Of a stretch of DNA of 47,105 nucleotides, positions 17,193 through 26,106 are shown one piece after another. Position numbers and translations under genes: made by a program. Each line of letters begins with the position of its first letter. Positions within the stretch are counted from its first letter, which is position 1. Below the pieces are notes generated by a model that was given only the letters and a program-made list of their open reading frames with translations, had not been told where the DNA came from and did not search any database. The DNA comes from a virus. The stretch lies in the IMG/VR virus record IMGVR_UViG_3300020122_000171, positions 1 through 47,105 of that record. One strand, written 5' to 3'.

Positions 17193-19850
17193 TTATAGTT
17201 TTTTACGGTAACGAGTTCTCAAATATACAATTCTTTTTACAGTATTTAATGATATAGTAGGATTAGATATGTAATTTTTAACAACTAGCTTAACTTTGAT
17301 ATAATGATCTAACATCCTTTCTTTACCTTTTGATAAGGCAACATTAAACCACCATGAATTATCAATATATCTAAAATTTTTATTATTAGATTGTATATTA
17401 TTATCGGATGCTATTCGTTTAGAATCAGTATAGATAACATCTGTAAATGCTGTATCGTTACCATATACTTCACAATTATCAAATACTTTTTCATCAATTG
17501 TATTATTGGCATCACGAGTTACAGCACCATTAGAAATAATCTCAATTTCATAAGGATAAGTTATACCAAAAAATTTACAAATATCTCCTTTCCAATGTTG
17601 CCAAACACTTGATTGGCTACCAGCTAATGCCCAATGTGTCGGATCTGATTCAGGAATAACAGGGCTTGGAGGTGTTGTAAAATTACTAATACAAACATAA
17701 TAATTGTTAATGTTAGTACTTGTTGGGATTGTACCATTATTTGAACCTAAAATCAATTGTCCTATAATATAATTAGTACTCCCTTGTATTTTTAATAAAT
17801 TATCATTAAACCCTGTACTATATAGTTTATTATTATGTTCTATATATAGTGCTGGGATAAATGAAAAAAATGACACAAATGCTTTTATTTTAGGATTCAT
17901 ACTAAATCCTATTGTAAAATCTAATACATCAACATTATTTGGCTTTATATTTTTAAATTTAAATGTCATTAATCCTAATTTATGACGAGCATCATATGTA
18001 CTAATAATACCATATCCATTTATAGTATCTTCTCTATTATAAATATTATTAGATGAATTCTCAACAGGAATAAAAATATTATTAAAAAATTGTGATAATC
18101 CTTTTACAATAGTTAAGTCTGCTGCTTGGCCATCAAAACTCATTATTAATAATGCTTTTCTTCTGAAATCAAAAAACGCAAAATGATCATCTCCTGTATA
18201 AACACTGAAAGTGTGTTGAGTACCATAAAACTTATCAAGATTATCAGCTCTTTGTCCTACTGTTCCTACTCCTAATTGTAATGCTTGACCTACAACACCA
18301 CCTGTCATTTCTCTCTCTTCAATAGGCATATAACCAACTCCTCGTTCTTGTAGATAGAAAAATCTATCATTGCCAATTAATCCTGCAACTAATTCACCAT
18401 GTAAAGCATCAACATTTTTAAAATTATTAATTAAAAATACACGCATATTATCAATATTTTCTCCTAAATTTTTCAACTCACTCCATCGTACCATAAATGG
18501 AAATCTATTTACATTTTTAAAATTAAGAGGTAATGCTGTATATGTAACTTGTGTTTTTTCAGATGAATAAACCCCATTATATATAAATTGTTCATCTCTA
18601 TAAGGATTGTAAATCCCTGGAGAGGCAAGAGCAGATGTATCTCTACTAATATGATCTCCCGCTCTTAATGACACATTAATATTACTTTCACATGGAAAGA
18701 TCAATGCATAAGACCATGTTCCTCGTCCTTTATCAGCTCCTCCAATCCCATTCCAATTATATACTGAAGCATCAATATCAGGAGTATCTCCTCCTGGATT
18801 TTCTCCAGGCTTAACATAATGTCTGGCTAATTCAACATGAGCTCTATCATATAAATTTATAAAACAATCTCCTCCAAATACTTGCATTCCATTTAATATA
18901 TATTTTCCGGTCGATGAATCATATATATCAGCAAGCAAATTTGCATTAATAGGAAGATAATGTCCTGTATATAAATATTGATTATTTGCTTTTGCTGCAT
19001 CTGATTGTCCTCCATATAATCCAGATATTCCTTTAGGTCTTACATAATTAATTAAAACATTGGTATACCCTGATGGATTAACATAATCAAGTTTATATTC
19101 AATTAATGTTCTAAATCCACCTGTTCCTACTCTTTTATCAAGTTCACTAGATGTATCTTGAACTGCTGGAATATCATAATTTTTAAAATATATACTAGAA
19201 AATGCTCCTTCTGCATTAGGGGCAAAAGAAAAATTTTGTTGTACTTCTGCTTTAAATTGATTAATAGGCAATGGATGTGTAAAAGCAAATTTATCCCAAA
19301 TATGTTCTGCCGATACACCATCATTATTTGGAATAGCATTAAGTACTGAAAGTCCAGCAACTGATTCTATATAATCACCTGATGTAGCAGGAGTAGATGT
19401 TAATTCAGAATAATTAAAATCTAATTCAGGGGACATTACAGAAATAATATTAGGCCCGAGTGACTCTCCTTTATTTTGATTGAAATCACTATAATAACCT
19501 CTAGGAAAACCAACTGGCACATATACATTAGCAGCATCACCATTTTTATGAATAATATCTAATAATAATCCCTGAGCAATAATTGTTTTATCTCTCTCAC
19601 ATCTCATTATAGAAATACCTGAAACTCTATCTTTAAATGCTGTAATATCAATACCTGAAACAATAACTGATAATACGTTTAATGATATTTGATATTGCGA
19701 ATCTACATTAGTTAAATTAAATCCTGTATCAGATTGAGAAGGCATAGTAACATCATCTAACCACTGTGCTCCAAATTGATTACCAAAATCATCAAAAAAT
19801 ACAGCAGCATAACGATATGTTTCTTTTCTCCAATGACCCTTAGCATACAT
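17193..19850 (-). CDS. tail nozzle/stabilisation protein, C-terminal part (downstream of an in-frame UGA)
   Basis: These 885 residues continue in the same frame as the 490-residue upstream piece; the frame is open from 20057, only the UGA at 20058-20060 separates them, and the joined protein would be 1445 residues. The bounds given start at the first Met (19850), which has no visible ribosome site and sits inside the motif YAKGHWRKETYRYAAVFFD. I recall that motif ('GE.YRFGIVFYD') from the middle of one-piece tail stabilisation proteins of crAss-like and related Bacteroidota phages. It contains no enzyme signature and is Asn/Tyr/Ile-rich and beta-like. It is therefore probably the C-terminal two-thirds of one large tail protein, not a separate gene. 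Confidence 0.7.
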   Translation of the reverse strand: MYAKGHWRKETYRYAAVFFDDFGNQFGAQWLDDVTMPSQSDTGFNLTNVDSQYQISLNVLSVIVSGIDITAFKDRVSGISIMRCERDKTIIAQGLLLDIIHKNGDAANVYVPVGFPRGYYSDFNQNKGESLGPNIISVMSPELDFNYSELTSTPATSGDYIESVAGLSVLNAIPNNDGVSAEHIWDKFAFTHPLPINQFKAEVQQNFSFAPNAEGAFSSIYFKNYDIPAVQDTSSELDKRVGTGGFRTLIEYKLDYVNPSGYTNVLINYVRPKGISGLYGGQSDAAKANNQYLYTGHYLPINANLLADIYDSSTGKYILNGMQVFGGDCFINLYDRAHVELARHYVKPGENPGGDTPDIDASVYNWNGIGGADKGRGTWSYALIFPCESNINVSLRAGDHISRDTSALASPGIYNPYRDEQFIYNGVYSSEKTQVTYTALPLNFKNVNRFPFMVRWSELKNLGENIDNMRVFLINNFKNVDALHGELVAGLIGNDRFFYLQERGVGYMPIEEREMTGGVVGQALQLGVGTVGQRADNLDKFYGTQHTFSVYTGDDHFAFFDFRRKALLIMSFDGQAADLTIVKGLSQFFNNIFIPVENSSNNIYNREDTINGYGIISTYDARHKLGLMTFKFKNIKPNNVDVLDFTIGFSMNPKIKAFVSFFSFIPALYIEHNNKLYSTGFNDNLLKIQGSTNYIIGQLILGSNNGTIPTSTNINNYYVCISNFTTPPSPVIPESDPTHWALAGSQSSVWQHWKGDICKFFGITYPYEIEIISNGAVTRDANNTIDEKVFDNCEVYGNDTAFTDVIYTDSKRIASDNNIQSNNKNFRYIDNSWWFNVALSKGKERMLDHYIKVKLVVKNYISNPTISLNTVKRIVYLRTRYRKKL

Positions 19851-20057
19851 TTGAGTTGCTGGAGATTTATAATCAAGATACTCATCATCTAATGGAATAA
19901 CTTTATAAACTGGTTGCCCACTATCTTTAATATATTGCTGAATACGAATGCATGCTCTTACTAATGAAGAGCCAGATATCGGTGTCCATCCACTTACTCC
20001 ATCAATACCTATAAATGTATCTCCTGTATTATAAGTAACTCCATGATATATTACAGG

Positions 20058-20060
20058 TCA
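20058..20060 (-). other. in-frame UGA stop in a leaky UGA-C context
   Basis: On the minus strand the codons read ATG ACT TGA CCT GTA. Upstream sequence encodes GGHYVVMT; downstream, in the same frame, PVIYHGVTYNTGDTF and more than 900 residues follow. The base after the stop is C, the context reported as weakest for termination at UGA. The UGA lies inside a small repeated domain and aligns with a Glu in the two paralogous copies. Confidence 0.75.
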
Positions 20061-21530
20061 AGTCATAACAACATAATGTCCTCCTGTTAATATACCAGAT
20101 GTGCTTATTCCTCCCGCATCTTGTAATGGGTGTCTAAATTTATAACCATCTGTTCCTGCACCTGAATTATCTGTTGGAATAGTATATATTGTTGGTGTTA
20201 TAATTGGAGTTCCAGCATATTTTGGTATTTCTTCTCTTTCTGATAAATTTAACATTAATTGACGTTGCTTCATTGTTACAATATCACGACATCGTATTAT
20301 AGAAGCATTAACATTTTGTAAATCAGAAGGTAATATTTTGGCTAAATCTTCTTGTCCTTGATGAACAATATACATTGATGATCCTGTAATTACATCATCA
20401 AATAATACATATCCTGCATCTATAGATTCATTTGGAGGGAAAAACGCACCTGTTGTATGTGATTCCAAAACAGCTACTCTTATTTTATCAAAAAAGGTAT
20501 CAATATTATTAATTTGTAAAATAATAGATTTAGTAGAATTAGCAACATCAGAACTGCTACCAACACCTTGATATTGTTGATACCCATCTCCTAGATATTT
20601 ATCAGTACTATGTATTAAATTACTTAATGGGGACCATGATGAATAATAACCATCATTAGTATATAATTGATAAGAATATTGATTTACACCCGTTATTACA
20701 GCCCCCGAATTTTTCATCCAAGATGTCCTAAAATAATCAACTGTTCCTAATTGTTTTGCTGGTGTATAATTTAAAAGATTATAATTTAAATATTTAACTA
20801 TTTTTATTTCAACGCTACCGGCAGAATAAGTTCCAATATATAAAACGGTAGATACACCATCATAAGTAAAAATATTATCTCCTCCATATGTAAACCCACC
20901 CCAAAACGTACTAAAATATGACATATTAGGCTTTATTCCATAAAATATATTTGATACAGATACTGCTGATGTTCCAGTAGTATTTAATACCATATATTGT
21001 TGTCCGGCAATTAAATTTGGAACAATAAATATTGTTGGAGGACTAGCAGGTGCATGTACTGTATCAATATCATCTAATAATGTTGATGCTAAATTTAATG
21101 ATCTGGGTTGATTGAAATAATCGGTCCAATATGCTCTATGATAAGCATCATTTTCTACCAATCCATATCCTCTTATAAGATGTGATTTGCTGAAATTTAA
21201 TTTAGAACTATGATATTTTATTTGATATGTTCCCTGACCACCATCAGTAAATGTTACTAATCCTATTTGAGATTGACCATTATTATCACAAGAAAACACT
21301 AATAAATCCATTCCCAATGCAAACCATCCGATAATAACCATCATATCAGCAGCATCGTAAAACGGAATAGTAAAGGCTGTTATTGTACCGTTTACACTTT
21401 CATGTGAATAGTTATTTCCTCCTTGAGCTATAAGATTTCCGTTTTTAGCCTCTCTATATGAATTAGCTGGTTGTAATGCTGGATCGGAATCGGAATCCAT
21501 CCCATTTTGAAGATAAATAATATCGTCCAT
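20058..21530 (-). CDS. tail nozzle/stabilisation protein, N-terminal part (ends at UGA)
   Basis: The 490-residue reading frame opens with MDDIIYLQNGMDSDSDPALQ followed by SYREAKNGN, like the 'NGM(D)SD.DP....GSYR.A.N' start I recall from tail stabilisation/tubular proteins of crAss-like phages. The body is beta-rich, Tyr/Asn/Ser-heavy. It ends with LTGGHYVVMT in the middle of a small domain, not at a natural domain boundary. The ring-protein gene 244 residues long lies 3 bases upstream. If translation stops here the product lacks two-thirds of the tail protein; if the UGA is read through, the full 1445 residues are made. Confidence 0.72.
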   Translation of the reverse strand: MDDIIYLQNGMDSDSDPALQPANSYREAKNGNLIAQGGNNYSHESVNGTITAFTIPFYDAADMMVIIGWFALGMDLLVFSCDNNGQSQIGLVTFTDGGQGTYQIKYHSSKLNFSKSHLIRGYGLVENDAYHRAYWTDYFNQPRSLNLASTLLDDIDTVHAPASPPTIFIVPNLIAGQQYMVLNTTGTSAVSVSNIFYGIKPNMSYFSTFWGGFTYGGDNIFTYDGVSTVLYIGTYSAGSVEIKIVKYLNYNLLNYTPAKQLGTVDYFRTSWMKNSGAVITGVNQYSYQLYTNDGYYSSWSPLSNLIHSTDKYLGDGYQQYQGVGSSSDVANSTKSIILQINNIDTFFDKIRVAVLESHTTGAFFPPNESIDAGYVLFDDVITGSSMYIVHQGQEDLAKILPSDLQNVNASIIRCRDIVTMKQRQLMLNLSEREEIPKYAGTPIITPTIYTIPTDNSGAGTDGYKFRHPLQDAGGISTSGILTGGHYVVMT

Positions 21531-21533
21531 ATT

Positions 21534-22268
21534 TTACGGATAAAATGGATTAGCACTATTATTAGTCATTCCTAAACCAAATCCTATCCACGGATCATTA
21601 AGTCCATGAACTATATGTTGTCTTTCGGTGTCTGATAAATAAGAATCATCAGCAATAGCAATAGCTCTATTTTTTAGCCATTCAGATTCATTCAACTGTA
21701 TATCTCCATATTCCATTTTAATAGCAGAATATCTACTCCTTTTAGCAAAATTCCACTTAATATAACTTACTATTGCCGGTATATGATTTTCATTAACTTC
21801 TAAAAATCCATCTTTATCCTCAGCATAACCAAGATATTGTATAGTTACTTTTTGACCATCAAAATCACTCTTGAAAATCAAACTATTATTCTGTACTTCC
21901 CAATTATGTCCATAACCACAAAAATTTTGCTTATCAGGAAAATCCACAGCCAAAAATATTTCATTAGAAGCAGGATTAAAATTTTGAGCCCAATTGCTTA
22001 TGCAATTCATTAAATCAGCACATCCACAACCATAATCTCCAAACATAACATATTGAACAGTCATTGCTCCACATGGCAATTCAGCACGACAATTATTTAC
22101 GTCTAATACAGCTCTGTGTTTTGTCCATCCATAATAACTACCAATACGTTTTTCAGCATCATAAGCCCAACGAGTTAATGTTGGTATCTGTGATGTGGTC
22201 TCAATACCCATATCTTCACAGGCATTATAAATAGCATCTCGTATGGTAACTAATTTATTTATTGACAT
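21534..22268 (-). CDS. tail ring/adaptor protein (crAss-like)
   Basis: The 244-residue protein starts with a helical N-terminal half containing IRDAIYNACEDMG and LTRWAYDAEKRIGSYYGW, a helical-bundle pattern seen in head-tail connector and ring proteins of short-tailed phages. It has several Cys (CGAM, GCGCADLMNC, FCGYG). It overlaps the IHF/HU-like gene by 14 bases and is 3 bases from the nozzle gene. In crAss-like phages ring proteins sit between portal and nozzle; this role is inferred from order and size. Confidence 0.58.
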   Translation of the reverse strand: MSINKLVTIRDAIYNACEDMGIETTSQIPTLTRWAYDAEKRIGSYYGWTKHRAVLDVNNCRAELPCGAMTVQYVMFGDYGCGCADLMNCISNWAQNFNPASNEIFLAVDFPDKQNFCGYGHNWEVQNNSLIFKSDFDGQKVTIQYLGYAEDKDGFLEVNENHIPAIVSYIKWNFAKRSRYSAIKMEYGDIQLNESEWLKNRAIAIADDSYLSDTERQHIVHGLNDPWIGFGLGMTNNSANPFYP

Positions 22269-22602
22269 GTGGATATAATCTTTTACTGTTTATTGCTTTG
22301 TCTTTCAATTTCCTGCTAAATTCTACCAACATTGTTTTATCTTTTATTTTTACATGATCGCAAACAAGTGTTAACCTGTAATCCAATCTGTCAAAATTCC
22401 CTTTATTAATCTTTACAATAATGCCTTTCTTATCCGATACCCGAGCTATTTGTATTGATTTTAAATGTCCTGGGAAGTATATTTTCTCGCCTTTCAGTAA
22501 TTGCTCTTCTAAAACTTTTAAAAACTCAATAGCGACAATCTTTGTCTTTGCTTTATTACCATATTTTTTCCTATCTATTACCTTTTTAAGAACATCATTC
22601 AT
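22255..22602 (-). CDS. IHF/HU-like DNA-binding protein in the tail module
   Basis: The 115-residue product (start at MNDVLKK, 22602, chosen because it overlaps the previous stop by 8 bases; an upstream in-frame Met at 22671 would read through coding sequence) carries IVAIEFLKVLEEQLLKGEKIYFPG, matching the helix-turn, 'L..G..v.lPg.G' core of the HU/IHF fold. The family's DNA-bending arm is not obvious. IHF-like genes are a known oddity of crAss-like tail modules, so the context supports the call. It may shape packaged DNA or act as a structural part of the tail. Confidence 0.55.
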   Translation of the reverse strand: MNDVLKKVIDRKKYGNKAKTKIVAIEFLKVLEEQLLKGEKIYFPGHLKSIQIARVSDKKGIIVKINKGNFDRLDYRLTLVCDHVKIKDKTMLVEFSRKLKDKAINSKRLYPHVNK

Positions 22603-23449
22603 TCTGTTGCTGATTAACAAATAAAGAATCCTTAGAATTATTTTTAATATCAGCCACTTGTTGTTGTTCAAGTTGTAATTCCTGAGTTAATATTTTCATA
22701 ATAACTACCTCACACATTGTAAAAGACATTGGATAATTATCTTCAACAGTCATTGGTCGTTTCTGATTAACTAATTGAACTTTACCTGAACCGGTAAATG
22801 TTGTATTAACTGCAACAAATGTATTATTCTTAATATAAGCGATCCCGTTATGAATAATCATTTCACTCATTACAATATACGAAACACCTATAATTAAATT
22901 CCCTGAAGGTATATTTTCAGAACTATTAACAAATCCCTCAAGTGGTTTTTCTAATATTGCCATTGCTCTGATATTGTCAGGACCATTAGGAATATAATAT
23001 GAATCTCCTATTTTAGTATAAAAACCAAAACGTTTTGCTACATGATTCGGAGATAGTTCAGCAACATTAAGAAGTTGTGAAGTATGCATAAAATAAAACT
23101 CTCGATGAGAATTAATACTTCTTATGCTTTGAACACCTAAATTATTTGCAGATGCTAATGGGCTAATTATTGAAACCACAGGTGGCAATGTAAACTTTGC
23201 TAATTTACCATTTAGGTAATTATATTGTTTATCATCTGCTTGATTTACTATGGTAGTGTTAATAGTTCCTAAATCTTGAATCCATACAGGATCAATAAGA
23301 GTATTTCTTTTATATGTGTCACGGATTTCTTTAGCCCTTTTTTCATCAATCTTATACCCCAAATAATCCTCATCCAACTTTTGATCATCGGTATAGCCTC
23401 CTTTAGTTGCTATGGTTATAATGTCATATATAATTTCCTGCTTAGTCAT
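22595..23449 (-). CDS. tail ring/adaptor protein with inserted 'G..Y.V...HNG..Y' domain
   Basis: The 284-residue product starts at MTKQEII (23449); an in-frame Met at 23488 lies inside a terminator and upstream of the promoter element, so it is rejected. Residues about 185-230 hold a small beta domain, LIIGVSYIVM then IIHNGIAY then NTFVAVNTTF, which recurs in the 261-residue adaptor protein and across the UGA of the nozzle gene. The C-terminus is helical and Gln-rich (ELQLEQQQVADIKNN). It is the first gene after a strong bidirectional terminator, heading the ring-IHF-ring-nozzle unit. Confidence 0.55.
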   Translation of the reverse strand: MTKQEIIYDIITIATKGGYTDDQKLDEDYLGYKIDEKRAKEIRDTYKRNTLIDPVWIQDLGTINTTIVNQADDKQYNYLNGKLAKFTLPPVVSIISPLASANNLGVQSIRSINSHREFYFMHTSQLLNVAELSPNHVAKRFGFYTKIGDSYYIPNGPDNIRAMAILEKPLEGFVNSSENIPSGNLIIGVSYIVMSEMIIHNGIAYIKNNTFVAVNTTFTGSGKVQLVNQKRPMTVEDNYPMSFTMCEVVIMKILTQELQLEQQQVADIKNNSKDSLFVNQQQNE

Positions 23450-23465
23450 AACATAAAGGTTTAGA

Positions 23466-23473
23466 CAAATATA
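23466..23473 (-). promoter_or_regulatory. -7 element (TATATTTG) before tail ring gene
   Basis: TATATTTG on the minus strand, 17 bases before the chosen start and directly after a terminator, so a new transcript probably begins here. No clear -33 TTTG is visible. Confidence 0.42.
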
Positions 23474-23475
23474 TA

Positions 23476-23513
23476 AAAAAAACACCAACCATATTTCAGA
23501 TTGGTGTTTTTTT
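23476..23513. terminator. bidirectional intrinsic terminator
   Basis: A perfect 13-bp stem of the form A7-CACCAA / TTGGTG-T7 with a 12-base loop. T runs on both strands. It ends the 539-residue virion protein transcript on the minus strand. Confidence 0.85.
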
Positions 23514-23535
23514 GCACTTGACTAAAACAGTTAAA

Positions 23536-25155
23536 TTATATTCTCCAATAATTAGTTGGAAGAGAGGCTAATTCTAGGATGTTTACATTAGCTGCAACAT
23601 CTGCTGTTTGTAATTCTACAACAAATGGTATTACTACTGCTGCTGCTGCAAAAGCATAAGCTGTACCTGCCAATACTTGTTGACCATCTACATACCATGT
23701 TACATTACCACCAATATCAACACGAGTTTCTAACTCATGTGTTTCAGTATCTGCCCATGTTTTAGTCGTATCAGTAGTTGTTTGCCCACCACTTGCTACT
23801 TGTGTTGCTGTTTGTATTTTTTGAGTTGCAGCAGTACCAATAATGCCTATTGCAGCATAATCAGTATTTGTTGCTACAGCAGCAGCATAAGCTGCTTTAA
23901 CTCTGAAACCTGCCAACATTGGATTAACACCACTAACATCATCAACATAGATACGTGTATAAAGTGAAAATACATCTTTACCTATAATATATTCTCTGTT
24001 AATCTTCGCACTCAAATGTGCTGATAATTCAGATCCTTTTCCACTTGCTGCATCGTGGGCCAAATTTAGACCGCCAACAGTAGTATCAATTATTGGCATT
24101 GCAACGGCTGCACTTGTTGCTATAATAGATGGAGTAAATGACAATGTTGTTCCTTCTCCTAAATCAATAGTATTTTCTGCTAATGCTGTTGTTGGTATAA
24201 CTGACAATCCAGTTAACGTAGCATAAGTAGGTAAACTGTCAAAGGTAGAAGTCATTGCTTTTACATTCCCTTTATATAAAGCAAAAATCTCCCTTAACAT
24301 TGCTCTTTGGAACGTTGCAAATCCTGCTGCGTTTGTAGTTGCTGCACCTGTACCGTTATCTACAAATACTACAAATTCTTGTGGTACTAATGCAAATTGA
24401 TCTGATACTGCATGTGCTGCTGCAATAGTCAATGAAGAAATAACAAAAGCATCATAAAACTGACCAGCAGTTGCATATTTATTATCAATAGTTACTGGAG
24501 CTTGTAAACTACCTTGTACTAAGTTTTGGAAATAAGCAGAAACAATTGGAGTGTCTGCATTTAATTTAGTTCCATCACCGAAACTATAAACAGCAGCAGT
24601 TGTAAGAGATACATCTCCTGCAACAAAACCTGTTCCATCAGAATTAGTAACTGGGAAAATTTGATTTGCTCCTTTGCGAAGACCTGATCCACCATTTGTA
24701 TTTGCTGGAAAATAACCTGCTGTATCAGTAATGGTAAATCCTGTACCTGTCAATAATGATGCAGCAACAGCATGATTAGCACCTGTATCAGCATTAATTT
24801 TAGCAATAATAGCAAGATGAATAAATTCACGTTGTAATGCGGCTGTTGATCCAATAGTAGTAATTACAGGAGGTGTTAAATAGCCATACACATGAGTTCT
24901 TCCTGTGAAGCCTTCACGTTTTGCCTGTACGTCAACAATTTCTACTTTATAAAGTGTACTTGCGGTAGGAGTGTAACTTGATGCTCCTACTGTTACGACT
25001 TGTGAAACTTCAGCTTTATATTTTATCTGCTTAATGTCGCGGACAAAATTAAAATTGATAGAGTCCAAACCTGTGATGTTCAATGAACGACCACTGCGTT
25101 GTACATCATTCTGAGATGATGTTAATAGCAACGCTGATTTTCTAATTGCTCTCAT
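23536..25155 (-). CDS. major virion structural protein (head decoration or fibre), function not assigned
   Basis: The 539-residue protein is Ala/Thr/Val-rich, nearly free of repeats, and has no signal peptide. Its C-terminal 70 residues (HELETRVDIGGNVTWYVDGQ onward) look like a ConA/LamG-type beta sandwich with the 'WYVDGQQV' turn. Strong terminator just downstream and an A-rich leader (AACAAACAAAAAAA before ATG) suggest high expression as in abundant capsid-associated proteins. The N-terminus (SLNITGLDSINFNFVRDIKQIKYKAEV) could be a capsid-binding strand. An auxiliary capsid or head-fibre role is inferred. Confidence 0.5.
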   Translation of the reverse strand: MRAIRKSALLLTSSQNDVQRSGRSLNITGLDSINFNFVRDIKQIKYKAEVSQVVTVGASSYTPTASTLYKVEIVDVQAKREGFTGRTHVYGYLTPPVITTIGSTAALQREFIHLAIIAKINADTGANHAVAASLLTGTGFTITDTAGYFPANTNGGSGLRKGANQIFPVTNSDGTGFVAGDVSLTTAAVYSFGDGTKLNADTPIVSAYFQNLVQGSLQAPVTIDNKYATAGQFYDAFVISSLTIAAAHAVSDQFALVPQEFVVFVDNGTGAATTNAAGFATFQRAMLREIFALYKGNVKAMTSTFDSLPTYATLTGLSVIPTTALAENTIDLGEGTTLSFTPSIIATSAAVAMPIIDTTVGGLNLAHDAASGKGSELSAHLSAKINREYIIGKDVFSLYTRIYVDDVSGVNPMLAGFRVKAAYAAAVATNTDYAAIGIIGTAATQKIQTATQVASGGQTTTDTTKTWADTETHELETRVDIGGNVTWYVDGQQVLAGTAYAFAAAAVVIPFVVELQTADVAANVNILELASLPTNYWRI

Positions 25156-25181
25156 TTTTTTTGTTTGTTTTTAGTTAATTA

Positions 25182-25613
25182 TTAATTGTTTAGTGTAAAA
25201 ATATGAAATATCTTAATATAAATACTTTCTAATATACTTTTTATTTTATATCTACTCTCATATACCATTAAAGATAATACTACTATATTAGATATAAATA
25301 ACAATCCAATCCGATATACTTGTACATATTCCTCATGTAAGTTGTTCCTAAAGATTATATTAAAAATACAGCCTGACATCAAACCAATAACACTTGCAAA
25401 AAACCATTTGCATTTTTTTTGATACATTCCATCAATAAATACAATGGATAATAATACTACCCCTGACCCAAATAAATTATCTAATATTATAAACCAATCT
25501 TTATATTCTGGATAATAAACAAATAAAGAACAAAAAAAGGCTATTAATAATAGCCCAGGTAAACAGTAATTAGATAGTTTAACCAATTGCAATATTAATA
25601 GCCTTTTTTTCAC
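25182..25613 (-). CDS. four-helix membrane protein, unknown function
   Basis: A 143-residue hydrophobic protein with about four transmembrane segments (near residues 13-31, 41-59, 68-86 and 103-119) and Lys-rich ends. The start is GTG at 25613, overlapping the stop of the 26-residue peptide (GTGA), so the two are likely translationally coupled. It could be a holin-type or superinfection-exclusion membrane protein, but no family is recognised, and the window's other lysis genes are 23 kb away. Confidence 0.5.
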   Translation of the reverse strand: MKKRLLILQLVKLSNYCLPGLLLIAFFCSLFVYYPEYKDWFIILDNLFGSGVVLLSIVFIDGMYQKKCKWFFASVIGLMSGCIFNIIFRNNLHEEYVQVYRIGLLFISNIVVLSLMVYESRYKIKSILESIYIKIFHIFTLNN

Positions 25614-25690
25614 TTTTTAACCGGTTTTTTAACTGGTTTTTTTGGTGTTGCTGGCATTGGAATGCCTCCTTTGTTTCCTTTTCCTGACAT
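25610..25690 (-). CDS. 26-residue basic peptide (Lys/Pro repeats)
   Basis: The short frame encodes MSGKGNKGGIPMPATPKKPV plus KKPVKK: a Gly/Lys head and a KKPV repeat tail. It starts at 25690 behind an A-rich leader (AATTTAAAATAAAATC) and its TGA overlaps the GTG of the next gene. Very small basic peptides like this occur in virion modules of crAss-like phages. It may bind DNA or simply couple translation of the membrane protein. Confidence 0.5.
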   Translation of the reverse strand: MSGKGNKGGIPMPATPKKPVKKPVKK

Positions 25691-25710
25691 GATGATTTTA
25701 TTTTAAATTA

Positions 25711-26106
25711 TTATTTTGTTAATTTATTGATAATGTTATTATCAATGTCTTCTTGTTTAAATGATTTATCTGAACATTGAATTAATATCCAAGCAAATAA
25801 TTTCCCAAATTTAGTCATTGTGCCAGCATAATAATTAAATGCTGTAATATGAGATACGGTAACATAAATATTATCTTTCACAGTGCCATACAAATAAGTG
25901 CTTGCTTTATTTAAAAAGCATAGATTCATTACATACTGCATAAGAATATTCCCATATAAATCTTTAGCATATGCAAGATGATCGTTATATGTATTTATTT
26001 CTCCTTTACATAACGCAAAAACAGAATTAATAACATACATTAATGGTGCTAACAGCCACTTTAAAAGGCTTGCTAATATATTATGTACAATTCCTAGTAT
26101 TTTCAT
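25711..26106 (-). CDS. hypothetical protein with hydrophobic N-terminus
   Basis: A 131-residue protein whose first 35 residues are strongly hydrophobic (IVHNILASLLKWLLAPLMYVINSVFAL), like a membrane-associated helix, followed by a Tyr/Asn-rich helical part with a second hydrophobic segment near 103-111 (LFAWILIQC). The start overlaps the previous stop by one base (TAATG), which supports coupling. No family recognised. Confidence 0.45.
   Translation of the reverse strand: MKILGIVHNILASLLKWLLAPLMYVINSVFALCKGEINTYNDHLAYAKDLYGNILMQYVMNLCFLNKASTYLYGTVKDNIYVTVSHITAFNYYAGTMTKFGKLFAWILIQCSDKSFKQEDIDNNIINKLTK

Noticed and set aside
17193-21530. Genome-wide alternative genetic code (UGA or UAG recoded, as in some crAss-like phages)
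   Set aside because: terL ends with TAG, several genes end with TGA in proper coupled overlaps, and all other core genes are open in the standard code. Only one in-frame UGA is seen.
22603-22671. N-terminal extension of the IHF/HU-like protein
   Set aside because: It would lie inside the previous gene and adds a hydrophobic segment foreign to the HU fold; the Met at 22602 has a normal overlap.
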